In this document: piece by piece, positions 32,669-44,327 of the stretch
How positions within the stretch are numbered: the stretch's first letter is position 1
Layout of the letters: each line of letters opens with the position of its first letter
Assembly (NCBI RefSeq): GCF_050003625.1
Contig: NC_134401.1
Span: 63,581,242 to 63,645,241 of the forward strand
DNA length: 64,000 bases
Reading direction: 5' to 3'
Source of the DNA: Haematobia irritans
Lineage: Eukaryota; Arthropoda; Insecta; Diptera; Muscidae
The notes under the pieces: generated by a model
What the model saw: only the letters and a program-made list of their open reading frames with translations
Told to the model about the DNA's origin: nothing
The model's database searches: none
Translations under genes and position numbers: made by a program

Positions 32669-33546
32669 GGCACACAAAGGACTTTCAGTGCTGGCAAAAA
32701 AGCTTCCATACACAATGTCGATATTCGAATGGAGTAAAGTGTACGTGTATGCTTGCCTATGCGCTCGTATTTGTGTATCGGAGCGATATCATATCACACC
32801 CACGCTGGGAGATACAAACGAGGCATAGGACCATGCGTGACATTGCTAACGCGTTTACATTTGCCTCAATCATTTGAAGATGTGTTGGTGTTTTCATTTG
32901 CCTTTTGTATATGTGTGTGAGTGAGTGTCTGTTCTGATTTCATTTTTCCATTTCGGTTGTTTGATTCGTTCATCGCGTATTATATGCGCCTCAAAAGTTG
33001 GCTTTTTATGTCACGAGCTGGCATAATAAAATAGGGTACCAAATGCTAACTCCACACTTGTTCTCCATCACCATTACCCATCATTATCATCATCACTAAG
33101 AGGATGATGATGATGATGATGATGACAACGAAAACGACATCGTCTATCCTTGTAGCCGCTAATGATGATGATGATGGCGATTGAGCTGGTGACTTGTACT
33201 GGATGATGTGAGATGGCACAAGCCAGATTTTCCTCTCATATTTTATTACCGATTTTATTTACTAACATTGTTGTTGTTCGCGTTGCCTCTTTAAGATATT
33301 TATCATTTGGGACATAAGAAAATCTGCACTGTGTGGATATGAATGTGTGAGTTCGAATGTTTTCAAATCGATGTAGGGCTAAGAGAAGTCTTATTTGGGT
33401 ATTCTCTCATCACTTTACAGTGGGTTATTTTGTAAAGAAAATTTAACCCGAATGTAGAAAATACGTGTTATAGCACGTCCACCGAATATGAAGAAGATGG
33501 TTTAAAACAATATTTTTATTGAATTGAAAGTAGGGGAGCGTATATA
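32669..33546. other. Non-coding stretch with (GAT)n microsatellites
   Basis: ATGATG tracts at about 33100-33125 and 33162-33178 are the only clear features; the rest has normal composition and no open frame of note. Confidence 0.5.
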
Positions 33547-34982
33547 CACCCAGAAAAAAGTGACCCCTTCTTTAAGTTAAAATGAACTCATTGTGAAGAA
33601 AGTTGAACTTCGTATAGCGCCAAAGACATTTTTATTTGTTTGAACGATGTGATTTTCGTAGAAATTAGGAATAATGCATTCCATATATTAGTTAACATTT
33701 TCCCATATTTATATACCACTATACTACAGAATGAAAAAATTTAACTAATTTGAATTCATATATGGAATGATTTTATTGAAATTTTTTCATTCATTTCGAC
33801 AAATCTTACACATTTGTGGTAAAACTTTTACTTCATAATTAGAACTGCTTACCTTCGTTTTTAAATACAATTTTATTTATTTCTATAAGCAATTTTATCT
33901 TCAATAAAAGACATGTTTTATTAATATATTGAATATATTTATTAAGAATCAACAGCATCGAATCTCTTTGAAATATTAGTTTATTATTCCACTATTTCCA
34001 ATTTCCGTGTGATATTATCAACTGTAAAACGCACTTTTTCTTCTTCTTGTACTTTTCACTTTTAATAAGTTGCTGCCTAACGATTTTGTCCTCCTTTTAC
34101 AATTTCAATACCTACAAATATAAAAAAATCATAAAACATTTTTGTTGCAAAAGGTTAGCGTCACTGAATATTACCTGATAATTGAAGATTCCAAAATGAA
34201 GACAAATGAAAGGGTTGTTATTCTGCTGGTGTTTTCTTTCTTTATACACTATCACGAACATTGATAGATTTATTTAAAAAAACGAAAATTTTTCTCACTA
34301 ATTTAAGATAACAAATATTTTATATATTTTATTTGTTATTTATTATATTATTTTACCATATTATTTTTTAACAATCTCTCCGTATACCAAAACAACGCGA
34401 TTCCAACTAAAAAAACAACCGACGCGCAAATATATCGATTACACCCACGCGCAAACACATCGATTACGATGACAGGTATCGATTACAGGTAGACAATAGA
34501 AATTTAGGAAAATTTCCTATATTCTAACAAGTGTGTTTCCTTAAGTTTTGAAAGGATTGCATACTTCTTAGTACGAATGAACTAAAATATTTTTCTATGC
34601 CAAGTGTTGTTCGTATGTATGAAAAACTTTCTATTATAAAGGAAGTCGCAATTATCATTTTATAAGAAATTTTACTAATTTTTAAGAAACTTGGTTTTAG
34701 TTCGGTTTTTGTTTATTTTTACGAATGCTTTGTTATCGGTGAATAAAATTTTCTTTTTCAGTAGTAAATTCTTATACCCAGCGAAGAAAATAGTATGAGT
34801 AAAATTCCATGCCTTATTCTAGTTAATGAACTATTCATAACTGCTTACAGTTTAGGATTTTTTTACTGAAACGAGTAAATTTTATTATTTTTCACAAAAA
34901 TTTACCTTAATGGAAATAAAATGGATAAACTATATTGATGAAAATTTTTTCCTTTAGTTTCGAAGGCACTTTTTTCTGGGTG
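33547..34982 (-). mobile_element. 1.4-kb CACCCAGAAAAAAGTG element, left copy
   Basis: Starts CACCCAGAAAAAAGTGACCC and ends GGCACTTTTTTCTGGGTG, flanked by TA on both sides. It is the inverse of the copy at 36104-37516. No transposase. In the minus reading it holds a conserved pair of splice-like sites (CAG|GTAATATT and TTTGTAG|GTATTG) about 75 bp apart near 34115-34185. Confidence 0.8.
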
Positions 34983-35458
34983 TATGGGAACTATGATTAA
35001 ATCTGACTATTTAAATTATTGAATTGTGTTATTCAAATGAGTGCTCTGTTAAGTTAGTTCAACTGGCGCTTCTTCCATTTTGGACAACAGGCTTGCGTAA
35101 AAAAAGTCTTAGTTTGGTGCGGTTTATAATCTGGTGGGTTATTAAGAGGCGAGTTTGGTGAACATTTTATTTTACGTTCAGGATCCGTCAATTCGCAGGT
35201 ACAAATTAACGCCTTTTGGTTTTTTCTTAGGGGCTATGTTAAAGCTAATGTGCAGACAAGCTGGCTTCAATTGACGCATTGGAAGACATCATTGAAGCAT
35301 TTATTCATGAGATACTTGGATGGATGTCCAATATTGGGCTAAATGGATGGATGACATTAGCATGAAATATTTGTATGAAACAGTACATTATACACAGAAA
35401 GAAAAGTTTTCTTTTCTGAGGAACGAAATTTTAGACAAGCAAAGTTTTGTTTGTTTGT
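34983..35458. other. Spacer between inverted element copies
   Basis: AT-rich sequence. At 35390 a TACACAGAAAGAAAAGTTTT end begins; its inverted partner GTGTTTTTCTTTGGGTGTA lies at about 38030-38050, so a small element may surround the LINE insertion that follows. Confidence 0.45.
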
Positions 35459-36103
35459 TTTTTTTTTTTATTTTATCATGCACAACAAGATTTAGATCTT
35501 ATAAATTAAAGTACATGAATTATATGATACAATTGCGATATTCTCCACATCTTAATATAAATAAAAATGTATAAGTATTAAAAGATTCCAAATAATATAA
35601 AAAGGCAATTAATACAATTAAATTAAATTAATGGAAAAAATAAAAAAAATAATAATAAAAATAAATAAATAATTAAATAAGCAAAGTTTAATTAAAATAA
35701 AATTTTGAATCGAGATATAACATTATGATAATTATTTTGTATAAAACAATAAGTAAAAAAAAGTAAAAGTTAGCATATACCTGCATATTATATTACATCT
35801 GGTTAAGATAAGTTTTTCCTTAGAAACATTTGCGTTGCTGTTAAGCTGTAGACTATGTGGAAGAACATTCCAGAGTCGCACTGCATTTATAGAGAAGTGC
35901 CATTCCGAAAACATGGATCGATACCGAAATGGAGTCAATGTCTTGTCCCGATTGGATCTCGCAAACTGAAGCCTCTCGTAGAGATAAGGAGGTTTCCGAG
36001 TATATATAATTTTATGAAGAAACAAAATAGCCCTGTATTTAAGCAGATTTTCCAAAGACATACCGTACCTGGAGATATGTTCGAACGATTAAGTCGATAC
36101 ACA
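35459..36103 (-). pseudogene. Second LINE family: C-terminal RT part and 3' end
   Basis: Minus-strand frame 36061-35732 reads SLENLLKYRAILFLHKIIYT and, further on, FARSNRDKT and NAVRLWNVLPHSLQ, the usual C-terminal end of a non-LTR reverse transcriptase ORF. It belongs with 37517-37950. A T-run on the plus strand at about 35459-35475 may be its poly(A) tail, unlike the CCTAA tail of the other LINE. It has no RNase H. The clade is not assigned. Confidence 0.7.
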
Positions 36104-37516
36104 CACCCAGAAAAAAGTGCCTTCGAAACTAAAGGAAAAAATTTTCACCAATATGGTTTATCCATTTTATTACCATTAATGTAAATTTTTGTGAGAAATA
36201 ATAAAATTTACTCGTTTCAGTAAAAAACTCCTAAACTGTAAGCAGTTAGGAATAGTTCATTAACTAGAATAAGGCATGGAATTTTACTCATACTGTTTTC
36301 TTCGCTGGGTATAAGAATTTACTACTGAAAAAGAAAATTTTATTCACCGATAACAAAGCATTCGTAAAAATAAACAAAATCCGAACTAAACCCAAGTTTC
36401 CTCAAAATTAGTAAAATTTCTTATAAAATGATAATTGTGACTTCCTTTATAATAGAAAGTTTTTCATACATACGAACAACACTTGGCATAGAAAAATATT
36501 TTAGTTCATTCGTACTAAGAAGTATGCAATCCTTTCCAAACTTAAGGAAACACACTTGTTAGAATATAGGAAATTTTCCTATATTTCTATTGTTACCTGT
36601 AATCGATACCTGTCATCGTAATCGATGTGTTTGCGCGTGGGTGTATCGATATGTTTGCGCGTGGGTTGTTTTTTTAGTTGGAATCGCGTTGTTGTGGTAT
36701 ACAGAGAGATTGTTAAAAAATAATATGGTAAAATAATATAATAAATAACAAATAAAATATATAAAATATTTGTTATTTTAAATTAGTGAGAAAAATGTTC
36801 GTTTTTTGAAAATAAATCTATCAATGTTCATCATGGTGTATAAAGAAAGAAAACACCAGCAGAATAACAACCCTTTCATTTGTCTTCATTTTGGAATCTT
36901 CAATTATCAGGTAATATTCAGTGACGCTAACCTTTTGTATTCACCGGTTTATGATTTTTTATATTTGTAGGTATTGAAATCGTTAGGCAGCAACTTATTA
37001 AAAGTGAAAAGTACAAGAAGAAGAAAAAGTGCTTTTTACAGTTGATAATATCACATGGAAATTGGAAATAGTTGAATAATAAACTAATATTTCAAGGACA
37101 GTCGATGCTGTTGATTCTTAATAAATATATTCAATATATTAATAAAACATGTCTTTTATTGAAGATAAAATTGCTTATATAAATAAATAAAATTGCATTT
37201 AAAAACGAAGGCAAGCAGTTCTAATTATGAAGTAAAAGTTTTACCACAAATATGTAAGATTTGTCCAAATGAATGAAAAAATTTCAATAAAATCATTCCA
37301 TATATGAATTCAAATCAGTTAAATTTTTTCATTCTGTAGTATAGTGGTACATAAATATAGGAAAATGTTAACTAATATATGGAATGCATTATACCTAATT
37401 TCTACGAAAATCACATCGTTCAAACAAATAAAAATGTCTTTGGCGCTATACGAAGTTCAACTTTCTTCACAATGAGTTCATTTTAACTTAAAGAAGGGGT
37501 CACTTTTTTCTGGGTG
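36104..37516 (+). mobile_element. 1.4-kb CACCCAGAAAAAAGTG element, right copy, inserted in the second LINE
   Basis: Starts CACCCAGAAAAAAGTGCCTT and ends GGGGTCACTTTTTTCTGGGTG. It splits the LINE RT between ...NGLYNNIIRY and ...EHISRYGMS. The same splice-like pair is found at about 36910-36971. If spliced, the ATG at 36830 gives a 53-codon frame (MFIMVYKERKHQQ... to ...SAFYS); in the left copy this frame is broken beyond the acceptor. Confidence 0.8.
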
Positions 37517-37950
37517 CATATCTAATTATATTGTTATATAAACCATTCATTTTCCTTTTACTTGCAGCATCACATCTCGCAAATAGCTCACATCCATATA
37601 ATAAACTCGGAATAATCACACATTTCGCCAAAAGAATTCGAATATTAAGCGGAGTTAGGTGCTGGATATGCCACAAAGACCTTAGTTTTGAATATGCCTG
37701 TCCTATAATATTATTCATATGGTTCGTCCAAGTAAGAGTGCTATTTAACGTAATGCCCAAGTTCTTCACTGAGTTCACAATCTCTATCTTCTGGCCGTTG
37801 AGAACGATATCGATATCACTTGGAAGTTGAAAACCGCGTTTACCCAAAACAAGACATTTGGTCTTCCTAGGGTTAAGGTAGAGACCGTTTTCTTTTGGCG
37901 CTAATTTTTTTTCTTTTAAAGCAAATAAAAAATATGAATCGCTTATCATA
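37517..37950 (-). pseudogene. Second LINE family: RT thumb region
   Basis: The 149-codon minus-strand frame contains GLYLNPRKTKCLVLGKRG, VKNLGITLNSTLTWTNHM and IIPSLLYGCELF, typical of the region just after the YADD core of non-LTR reverse transcriptases. The polymerase core itself is missing, so the copy is 5'-truncated at about 37930-37950. Confidence 0.8.
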
Positions 37951-38793
37951 AATTCGGCTTTAGTTGCTCTAAAAGAAAATATGTGATAAGAAAGGGGAAT
38001 TTCGTTTGTCTAAAATTTCGTTCCGGAGGAAAGTGTTTTTCTTTGGGTGTATGGACCGTACGTACAAAAAATGATTTCTTGCATTTTTGTATTTTTTTTT
38101 TTTTAATTTTCCTATAGCCCATAAAATCACTCTTTATATAGTGTGAGCCTCCTTTAAGGCATTCAAAACGTCAAAACACACATGGAACTTGGTCATCGTC
38201 TAAAATGTTATAATCTTTATGAAAACAAAAATTTACGTCTAGTTAAAAACATACATTTGAAAAAAAATAGTTTAATTTTAAATTCAATGCTTAACAAATT
38301 CTTGATTAATTGCGTTTATACTTTTGCACATGCAGCTATCAACATTTTATTTCGGCAACCTTCAACAATAAAAAAAACTTTGCACACTTACCTAGTGTCT
38401 TCATCATATGTAAAACTCGGTTAATAATTGAATAAAATATGGCTAAATTGGTCATGGTTCAATCAATTTAAACTAAAAATTATTGAACACTATGGTTTTT
38501 AAGACATATGTTTGACGACTTATACCTAAAAGTTTATTTATAGTCTCATTTCTTAAAACACATGTAATATGTTTGTCGCAAATATGTTTTTCTTTGATTT
38601 CGGCAAACATTTTATGTTTGACTAGAAAAATAATTTTGCGGCAAAAAATTTCATGTTCTCAATCCAAAAATAACATTTGGCTCCTGAAACAGGTTTGAGG
38701 TGATCATTTTCTCTGCGTATAGAAAATACCGACTTATTCATAATATTTACTGTGAATGATGACAAATATTTCCATAAAATTATTTATGAGCTA
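37951..38793. other. Non-coding stretch with MITE relics
   Basis: Contains the right end of a TACACAGAAAG-type element (to about 38050) and, at about 38650-38720, one arm of the hairpin MITE family (CAAAAATAACATTTGGCTCC...GAGGTGATCATTTTCTCTGC). No coding evidence. Confidence 0.45.
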
Positions 38794-39726
38794 AAGGGTG
38801 ATTTGTTAAGAGCTTGATAACTTTTTTTAAAAAAAAAACGCATAAAATTTGCAAAATCTCATCGGTTCTTTATTTGAAACGTTAGATTGGTCCATGACAT
38901 TTACTTTTTGAAGATAATTTCATTTAAATGTTGACCGCGGCTGCGTCTTAGGTGGTCCATTCGGAAAGTCCAATTTTGGGCAACTTTTTCGAGCATTTCG
39001 GCCGGAATAGCCCGAATTTCTTCGGAAATGTTGTCTTCCAAAGCTGGAATAGTTGCTGGCTTATTTCTGTAGACTTTAGACTTGACGTAGCCCCACAAAA
39101 AATAGTCTAAAGGCGTCAAATCGCATGATCTTGGTGGCCAACTTACCGGTCCATTTCTTGAGATGAATTGTTCTCCGAAGTTTTCCCTCAAAATGGCCAT
39201 AGAATCGCGAGCTGTGTGGCATGTAGCGCCATCTTGTTGAAACCACATGTCAACCAAGTTCAGTTCTTCCATTTTTGGCAACAAAAAGTTTGTTAGCATC
39301 GAACGATAGCGATCGCCATTCACCGTAACGTTGCGTCCAACAGCATCTTTGAAAAAATACGGTCCAATGATTCCACCAGCGTACAAACCACACCAAACAG
39401 TGCATTTTTCGGGATGCATGGGCAGTTCTTGAACGGCTTCTTGTTGCTCTTCACTCCAAATGCGGCAATTTTGCTTATTTACGTAGCCATTCAACCAGAA
39501 ATGAGCCTCATCGCTGAACAAAATTTGTCGATAAAAAAGCGGATTTTCTGCCAACTTTTCTAGGGCCCATTCACTGAAAATTCGACGTTGTGGCAGATCG
39601 TAAGTCCATTCATGATGAAATGTCAAAGCATACTGAGCATCTTTCTCTTTGACACCATGTCTGAAATCCCACGTGATCTGTCAAATACTAATGCATGAAA
39701 ATCCTAACCTCAAAAGAATCACCCTT
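38794..39726 (-). mobile_element. DD41D-type Tc1/mariner element, internally deleted
   Basis: Flanked by TA at 38792-38793 and 39727-39728, with inverted ends AAGGGTGATTTGTTAAGAG and CTCAAAAGAATCACCCTT. At 933 bp it is shorter than an expected 1.2-1.3 kb because the N-terminal coding part has been removed. Confidence 0.85.
38901..39659 (-). pseudogene. DD41D Tc1/mariner transposase, catalytic domain open
   Basis: The catalytic half is open for about 250 codons to the natural stop at 38901. It shows ILFSDEAHFWLNGYVNKQN (first Asp), FQQDGATCHTAR (second Asp) and LTPLDYFLWGY (third Asp), with 41 residues between the second and third Asp. That spacing fits the DD41D (rosa-like) group, not the DD34D mariners elsewhere in the window. 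Upstream in frame are HGVKEKDAQYAL residues, then homology stops, so the helix-turn-helix DNA-binding domain is deleted and no good start codon remains. The lack of stops and frameshifts suggests a young insertion or recent mobilisation in trans. Confidence 0.85.
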
Positions 39727-39728
39727 TA

Positions 39729-40727
39729 TTTATGAATTACAGTTTGTCATTATTCTGCACGAATGAGCTTGGCAAATTTGTTTTCCCAAGAGAGATAAAA
39801 AGAGTTTTTTTCCACATAATATCCCACTGTATTTTGTTTGAATGAACTGACATGGGTGTGCAGAATTACATGTGTCGATAATAATCACGATTATGTGCCG
39901 CACAAAAATCCATATTAGCTTGTATGTATGTTATATCCCCTGCGTATGTTTTCCCTTTTATTATTTGATAATTTCACTTTCACATTTTGCCAATTTCTTT
40001 GTCTTCTAATGCTTCAGATGAAAATACGCAGAAGTCTCAACGGTCATAGCCCTTTAAGTGGAGTTTCGGCAATTCATGTTGTACTCTTTGCGCATGATGT
40101 CCTCGAAAGGAAATGGGATACATATGTGAAGACGTAAATTAATTTGTGAGGATAACATAAATTAAATTTATTGATGTGAAAAAATACCCTCCGTTGGGGT
40201 CGCCGTAATGTATGGTCGCATTAAACCTTGGATTGAATTTTTTGAAATGTTAGCGAGTACGATTTAAGTGCAAAACGTTGTTCGAAAATATGGTACATTA
40301 CCACAGAGAGATTCATTGTTTCTACTGAACCAAAAATTTTATTAGAATAGCAAAAACGGAAACGTCATTAAATTTGGCTGGGTCGAAGGATATGTATCCT
40401 ACAAAAGACGTCTTTTGATAAAAATAGATTTCAATTTGCAGGCGTTAATTAAACAATTTGAATATAAAACAATTTGAAAATCTCGAATTCTAATGAACCT
40501 ACTCCTTTGTCGCACTTTGTAACAGTACTTCAATTTTAGTATCGATTTAAATCTTAATCCTGAAGGAGGAACGATAATACCTTGATAGTATTGGGAAATT
40601 GCTTAATAGAAAAAAACGATTGAACGATTGTAAACTTTTAAACTTTTTATTTGCTTCTCAAGAAAGTTTAAGATCAAAATCTTCGATTTACTAAAATTTC
40701 GTTCTACGTTTAAGAAATCTCTTCTTT
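39729..40727. other. Non-coding stretch
   Basis: AT-rich, no recognised transposon ends or exons. It ends at the target duplication of LINE copy C. Confidence 0.4.
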
Positions 40728-40739
40728 TAGCGTGGATCA

Positions 40740-41908
40740 ACAACGGCTGTGCGGTTGCGCGAACTATCGCTGTGGTCGGAAAAAGGTTACGGTCACAGTT
40801 CTGTCCTCAAAATAATGCCAGATGTGCCTAACGTAGTGGATTACACTTTGGCGAGTCCACTTTTCGACAAAAAGTTTGAGACTCTAATCCCCAACAGTGA
40901 GGCGTGGTGCACACAGACCCCGGGGAATAAAGAATATATAGATTTCTACACTGATGGCTCCAAATTGGATGGATAAGTGGGTTTCGGAGTATATTCTAAT
41001 GATCTGGAACTTCGAATAGCGAAAAGATTACCTAATCACTGTAGTGTTTTTCAGGCTGAAATATTAGCAATAAGAGAGGTGGCGAATTGGCTGAGAAGTA
41101 ATGTTCCAAAAAATGTGGGCATTAATATATACTCAGACAGTCAACGTGCAATAAAATCCTTGGACTCTGTGTTCCTCAACTCGAAAACGGCCATCGACTG
41201 CCGCAAATCTCTCAATGAGATGGCTGAGCAGTACAATATTCACCTAATATGGGTGCCTGGCCATAGGAACATACCGGGGAACTGCGAAGCGGATGAATTG
41301 GCAAGGCTAGGGACTACCTTACATATTCCAGGGGAACTAGAATTAGTTGGTATGCCCCTAGCTACCTGCAAGCTCATGCTGCGTGAGAAGGTTGTTATGA
41401 TGGCAAATGTTCGATGGGAGAATTGCAAGGGTTGTAACGACACCAAGCAAATATGGCCCCATTTAAACTTAAACCGCACACTAGATATGCTAGTGTTCTC
41501 GAGACGTCAGATATCACTCCTGATATCTGCTATAACGGGTCGCTGCCTGATAGGCAATTTTGCAAAAACTATTGGCGCGAAGTATAATGACTATTGTATG
41601 AGCTGTCATGATGCGGAGGAAAAAGAATCAATTAAACACCTCTTGTGTGAGTGTCCTGCATTTTGTGTAAAGCGCAAGCAACTTTTAGGAGCATATAGCT
41701 TCAGATTACGTTAACTTAAGCAGCCTGCTAATGTTTTTGGAACAATCTGGTTGGTTCAACAAAGAAAAATAATCAAGAAGGTTCAGCGGTTAAAACTAGA
41801 AGTGCCCATATGTAATAGGTACTTTTAGTTAATGTGGTATCACAATGGACTGAATAGTCTAAGTGAGCCTGAATCTTAATCGGGCTGCCACTTTAACCTA
41901 ACCTAACC
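40740..41908 (+). pseudogene. RNase H-bearing LINE, copy C (target duplication)
   Basis: Bounded by the 12-bp duplication TAGCGTGGATCA at 40728-40739 and 41909-41920. It begins in the linker before RNase H (AVRLRELSLWSEKGYGHSSV) and carries the whole RNase H with all five acidic/histidine residues (DFYTDGSK, FQAEILAI, IYSDSQR, GHRN, CEADE). It has the zinc knuckle CMSCHDAEEK...HLLCECP. One TAA at 40974 interrupts the frame after SKLDG, and a 17-bp deletion near 41711 ends it after FRLR; both are shared with copy B. The sequence is otherwise almost the same as copy B, so the two are recent sisters. The tail ends CACTTTAACCTAACCTAACC. Confidence 0.9.
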
Positions 41909-42026
41909 TAGCGTGGATCATCAAAGAGCAAAAATGTGTTTTTTAAGTTTAAGGCCTAAGTTGATTTTTCAAAAAATCTGAAAAATAATTTTGGACTATA
42001 TACCACAGTTGATTGTGCCCTTACTA

Positions 42027-42615
42027 CCCAGCAAAAAAAAAAAACGTCGCCAAAAAAGTAATGAAGATGATCTTTTTGGATCCGGAAGTGGTGCAAAATT
42101 GACGCAGAAGCAATGAATTTAACGTGGGCTTGTCATAGGACGGAAGTCCTCCAATTCAACAGCCGTTGCACTGAATTTGCATAGTTTATTTAGGTGTGAT
42201 CCGAATTCAATGTTTTGGATGTAAATTAAATTAAAAATTCTGTGATATTTTGTTAAATAAATAATTTTTATAATTTTTTATAATTTTTAATGGATTCTAA
42301 CGCTGTCAGAAACGTTTGACCTCAAATATTTTCAAAAATTCAATTTTTTTTCAGATTGGATTTAGCATTTTTTTCGAAATTTTTTCAAAATTTAAATGAT
42401 TTGTACCATTTTGTGAATTCTTACTCTGTTTTTAACCTATTTGAAACAAAAAAAGTTAAAATTACCCATTAAAAGTATGAAAAAACCAAGTTATAAAAAA
42501 TTGAATTAAAAGAACTTCCTGGGTAGTTAAAATAAAGAACATCATTGAAAGTGCATCTTCTGGAAGTGCTTTTAAAGTTGTGACTTTGGAAGAAATTCCA
42601 AATTCTTTTGCTGGA
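42027..42615 (+). mobile_element. CCCAGCAAAA-family MITE, complete
   Basis: Starts CCCAGCAAAAAAAAAAAACG and ends CTTTTGCTGGA, flanked by TA on both sides. Interior blocks: GTCGCCAAAAAAGTAATG, GGATCCGGAAGTGGTGCAAA, TTGTCATAGGACGGAAGTCC and GTGCTTTTAAAGTTGTG. No coding capacity. Confidence 0.85.
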
Positions 42616-42673
42616 TAGCTTCCTGATTTTCTCAATAATTATTAGTCATGGTCACTATAATAAAATGTTGAAC

Positions 42674-42899
42674 ATCAAGAAAAGGAATATGATCACCCCA
42701 AATGTTTTACGAACATAATGCTACTTTTTTCACGGAGAACATGGAAAATTTTGTGGCAAAATTATAGAACACATGCTGATATAAGATATACAACTTTCGA
42801 GAAAATAACGTGGTTGTGACAAGCATGTCACATGTTCTCCGTGAAAAAGTAACATTATGCTCATGATGACCCCAAAATGGTCATATTCATTTTCTGTGT
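42674..42899. mobile_element. Hairpin MITE related to 19790
   Basis: Left AAGAAAAGGAATATGATCACC and right TGGTCATATTCATTTTCTGTG are inverted, with inner arms GAACATAATGCTACTTTTT and AAAAGTAACATTATGCTC. Roughly 226 bp, ends approximate. Confidence 0.65.
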
Positions 42900-44325
42900 A
42901 CATGTAGACCGAAAAAAATAAACAGTTCTATAGGAAGAATGAACTAACTTGTGCGAAAATTTAACTAAATTGTACTCCACATTTTTAGATTTCCACAAAG
43001 CGTTGTTAAAATCACGAAAATTTAATGCCCTGTATAAATTTGTAAAAAATGTTGATAGTTTATTAAATTTATAGAACACTCAACTCAATGTTATTAGATT
43101 CCTCAAGTCTCACGCATAAAAATATTTTGCTTCACATCTTCATTTGGCTATTCAAATAATCCTTCCACGTAGGATTATTTCAAATCATAAGTTTCTCCCT
43201 ATCCTAAGGCAAAAATAGAACTACCATAGTATATCAAACAGTCTTCCCCTTAGCTTTTTCGACTGTAATTGCATTCTACTCCAGCCAAAAACTCAAATAC
43301 ATATGCACGTTTAACATCAATATTCAGGGTATTTCTGTTTTTGATGTTCGGAGATGAATGATAAGCCAAGTGTAGCCCATTTTTTATACTCCATTCCATT
43401 TTAAACAAAAAAACTCTGTACTGGTTTTTGACTTCCTTTGATATTCACTTTCACTCGTAATTCACATTAGTTCATGTTCTCTCGTCTTCTGCCCGTAAAA
43501 GTGTGTGTCTTTGAATATACAATCGTTAGCGACAAAATCTGGCCACCATTGAATGCCATATGATTCAGTTTTGAGGAAACACCTTCCGTGACACAGTCTG
43601 CTGTAACACGAGAACATGCCTCACTGCGACTATGACTATGGAAGCGAATAACCCGGTCGCAGTGTGTACGTGTCTGAATTTGACAACAAGTGTGACAAAC
43701 TGCGTTCTCACGACATCAAATCAGTTGGCAATTTATTTCGCAAATCTACCAATGTGTGTGTGTGTGTGCATGCGTGTGTATATGTCGCAGCAAATTTGTG
43801 TTATATTCCCAAGTGGCATTTTTTCCTTTTTCCTTAGACATAGTGGGTACCCCAATTTTCTACCAAGTTATGAAATCTTCTTTAAAGGAATTATTCATAA
43901 GGTGGATTCGAAAGCAGGCACGAGTGTGAATGCCAGTGTGTTTATTAATATGCGTGTTTGTGTTGACGATTACGATGTGTCTGTACATGTATGCATAAGT
44001 TTGCTGATACGGTGTGGTCCCCAATGGGATTGTATTACCTTGTAACGATTACTTTGTACTTAGTTTTGAATATTGAAGAGCCTCCTTCAAATTTGTTAAT
44101 GCCTGAGAGTGTGTGTGTTGTTGTAGTGTTAAAAGCTTTTGTTTGTGTATTAAGGAGGTTTCGTAAGGGCTACATATTAGCCATGGCTAAAAATTAAAAG
44201 TCGTTTGCATCAATAAGTGTGGCACCTTACATAGGCAATTTTGAGTTCAGATATTTCTAGTAATTCAAAAAACTGAAATAGATTATTAAAACGCCAAAGC
44301 ATATTAGACAAGAATACACGAAAAC
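42900..44325. other. Non-coding stretch with a GT-rich tract
   Basis: A (GT)n tract at about 43752-43768 and a GTGTGTGTTGTTGTAGTG tract at about 44107-44127. The 137-codon frame at 43632-44045 runs through the GT tract, has biased composition and no family resemblance, so I do not call it a gene. Confidence 0.4.
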
Positions 44326-44327
44326 TA

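Noticed and set aside
43632..44045. 137-codon frame, Cys/Val-rich
   Set aside because: Runs through a GT microsatellite, with no recognisable domain and no flanking splice or start support.
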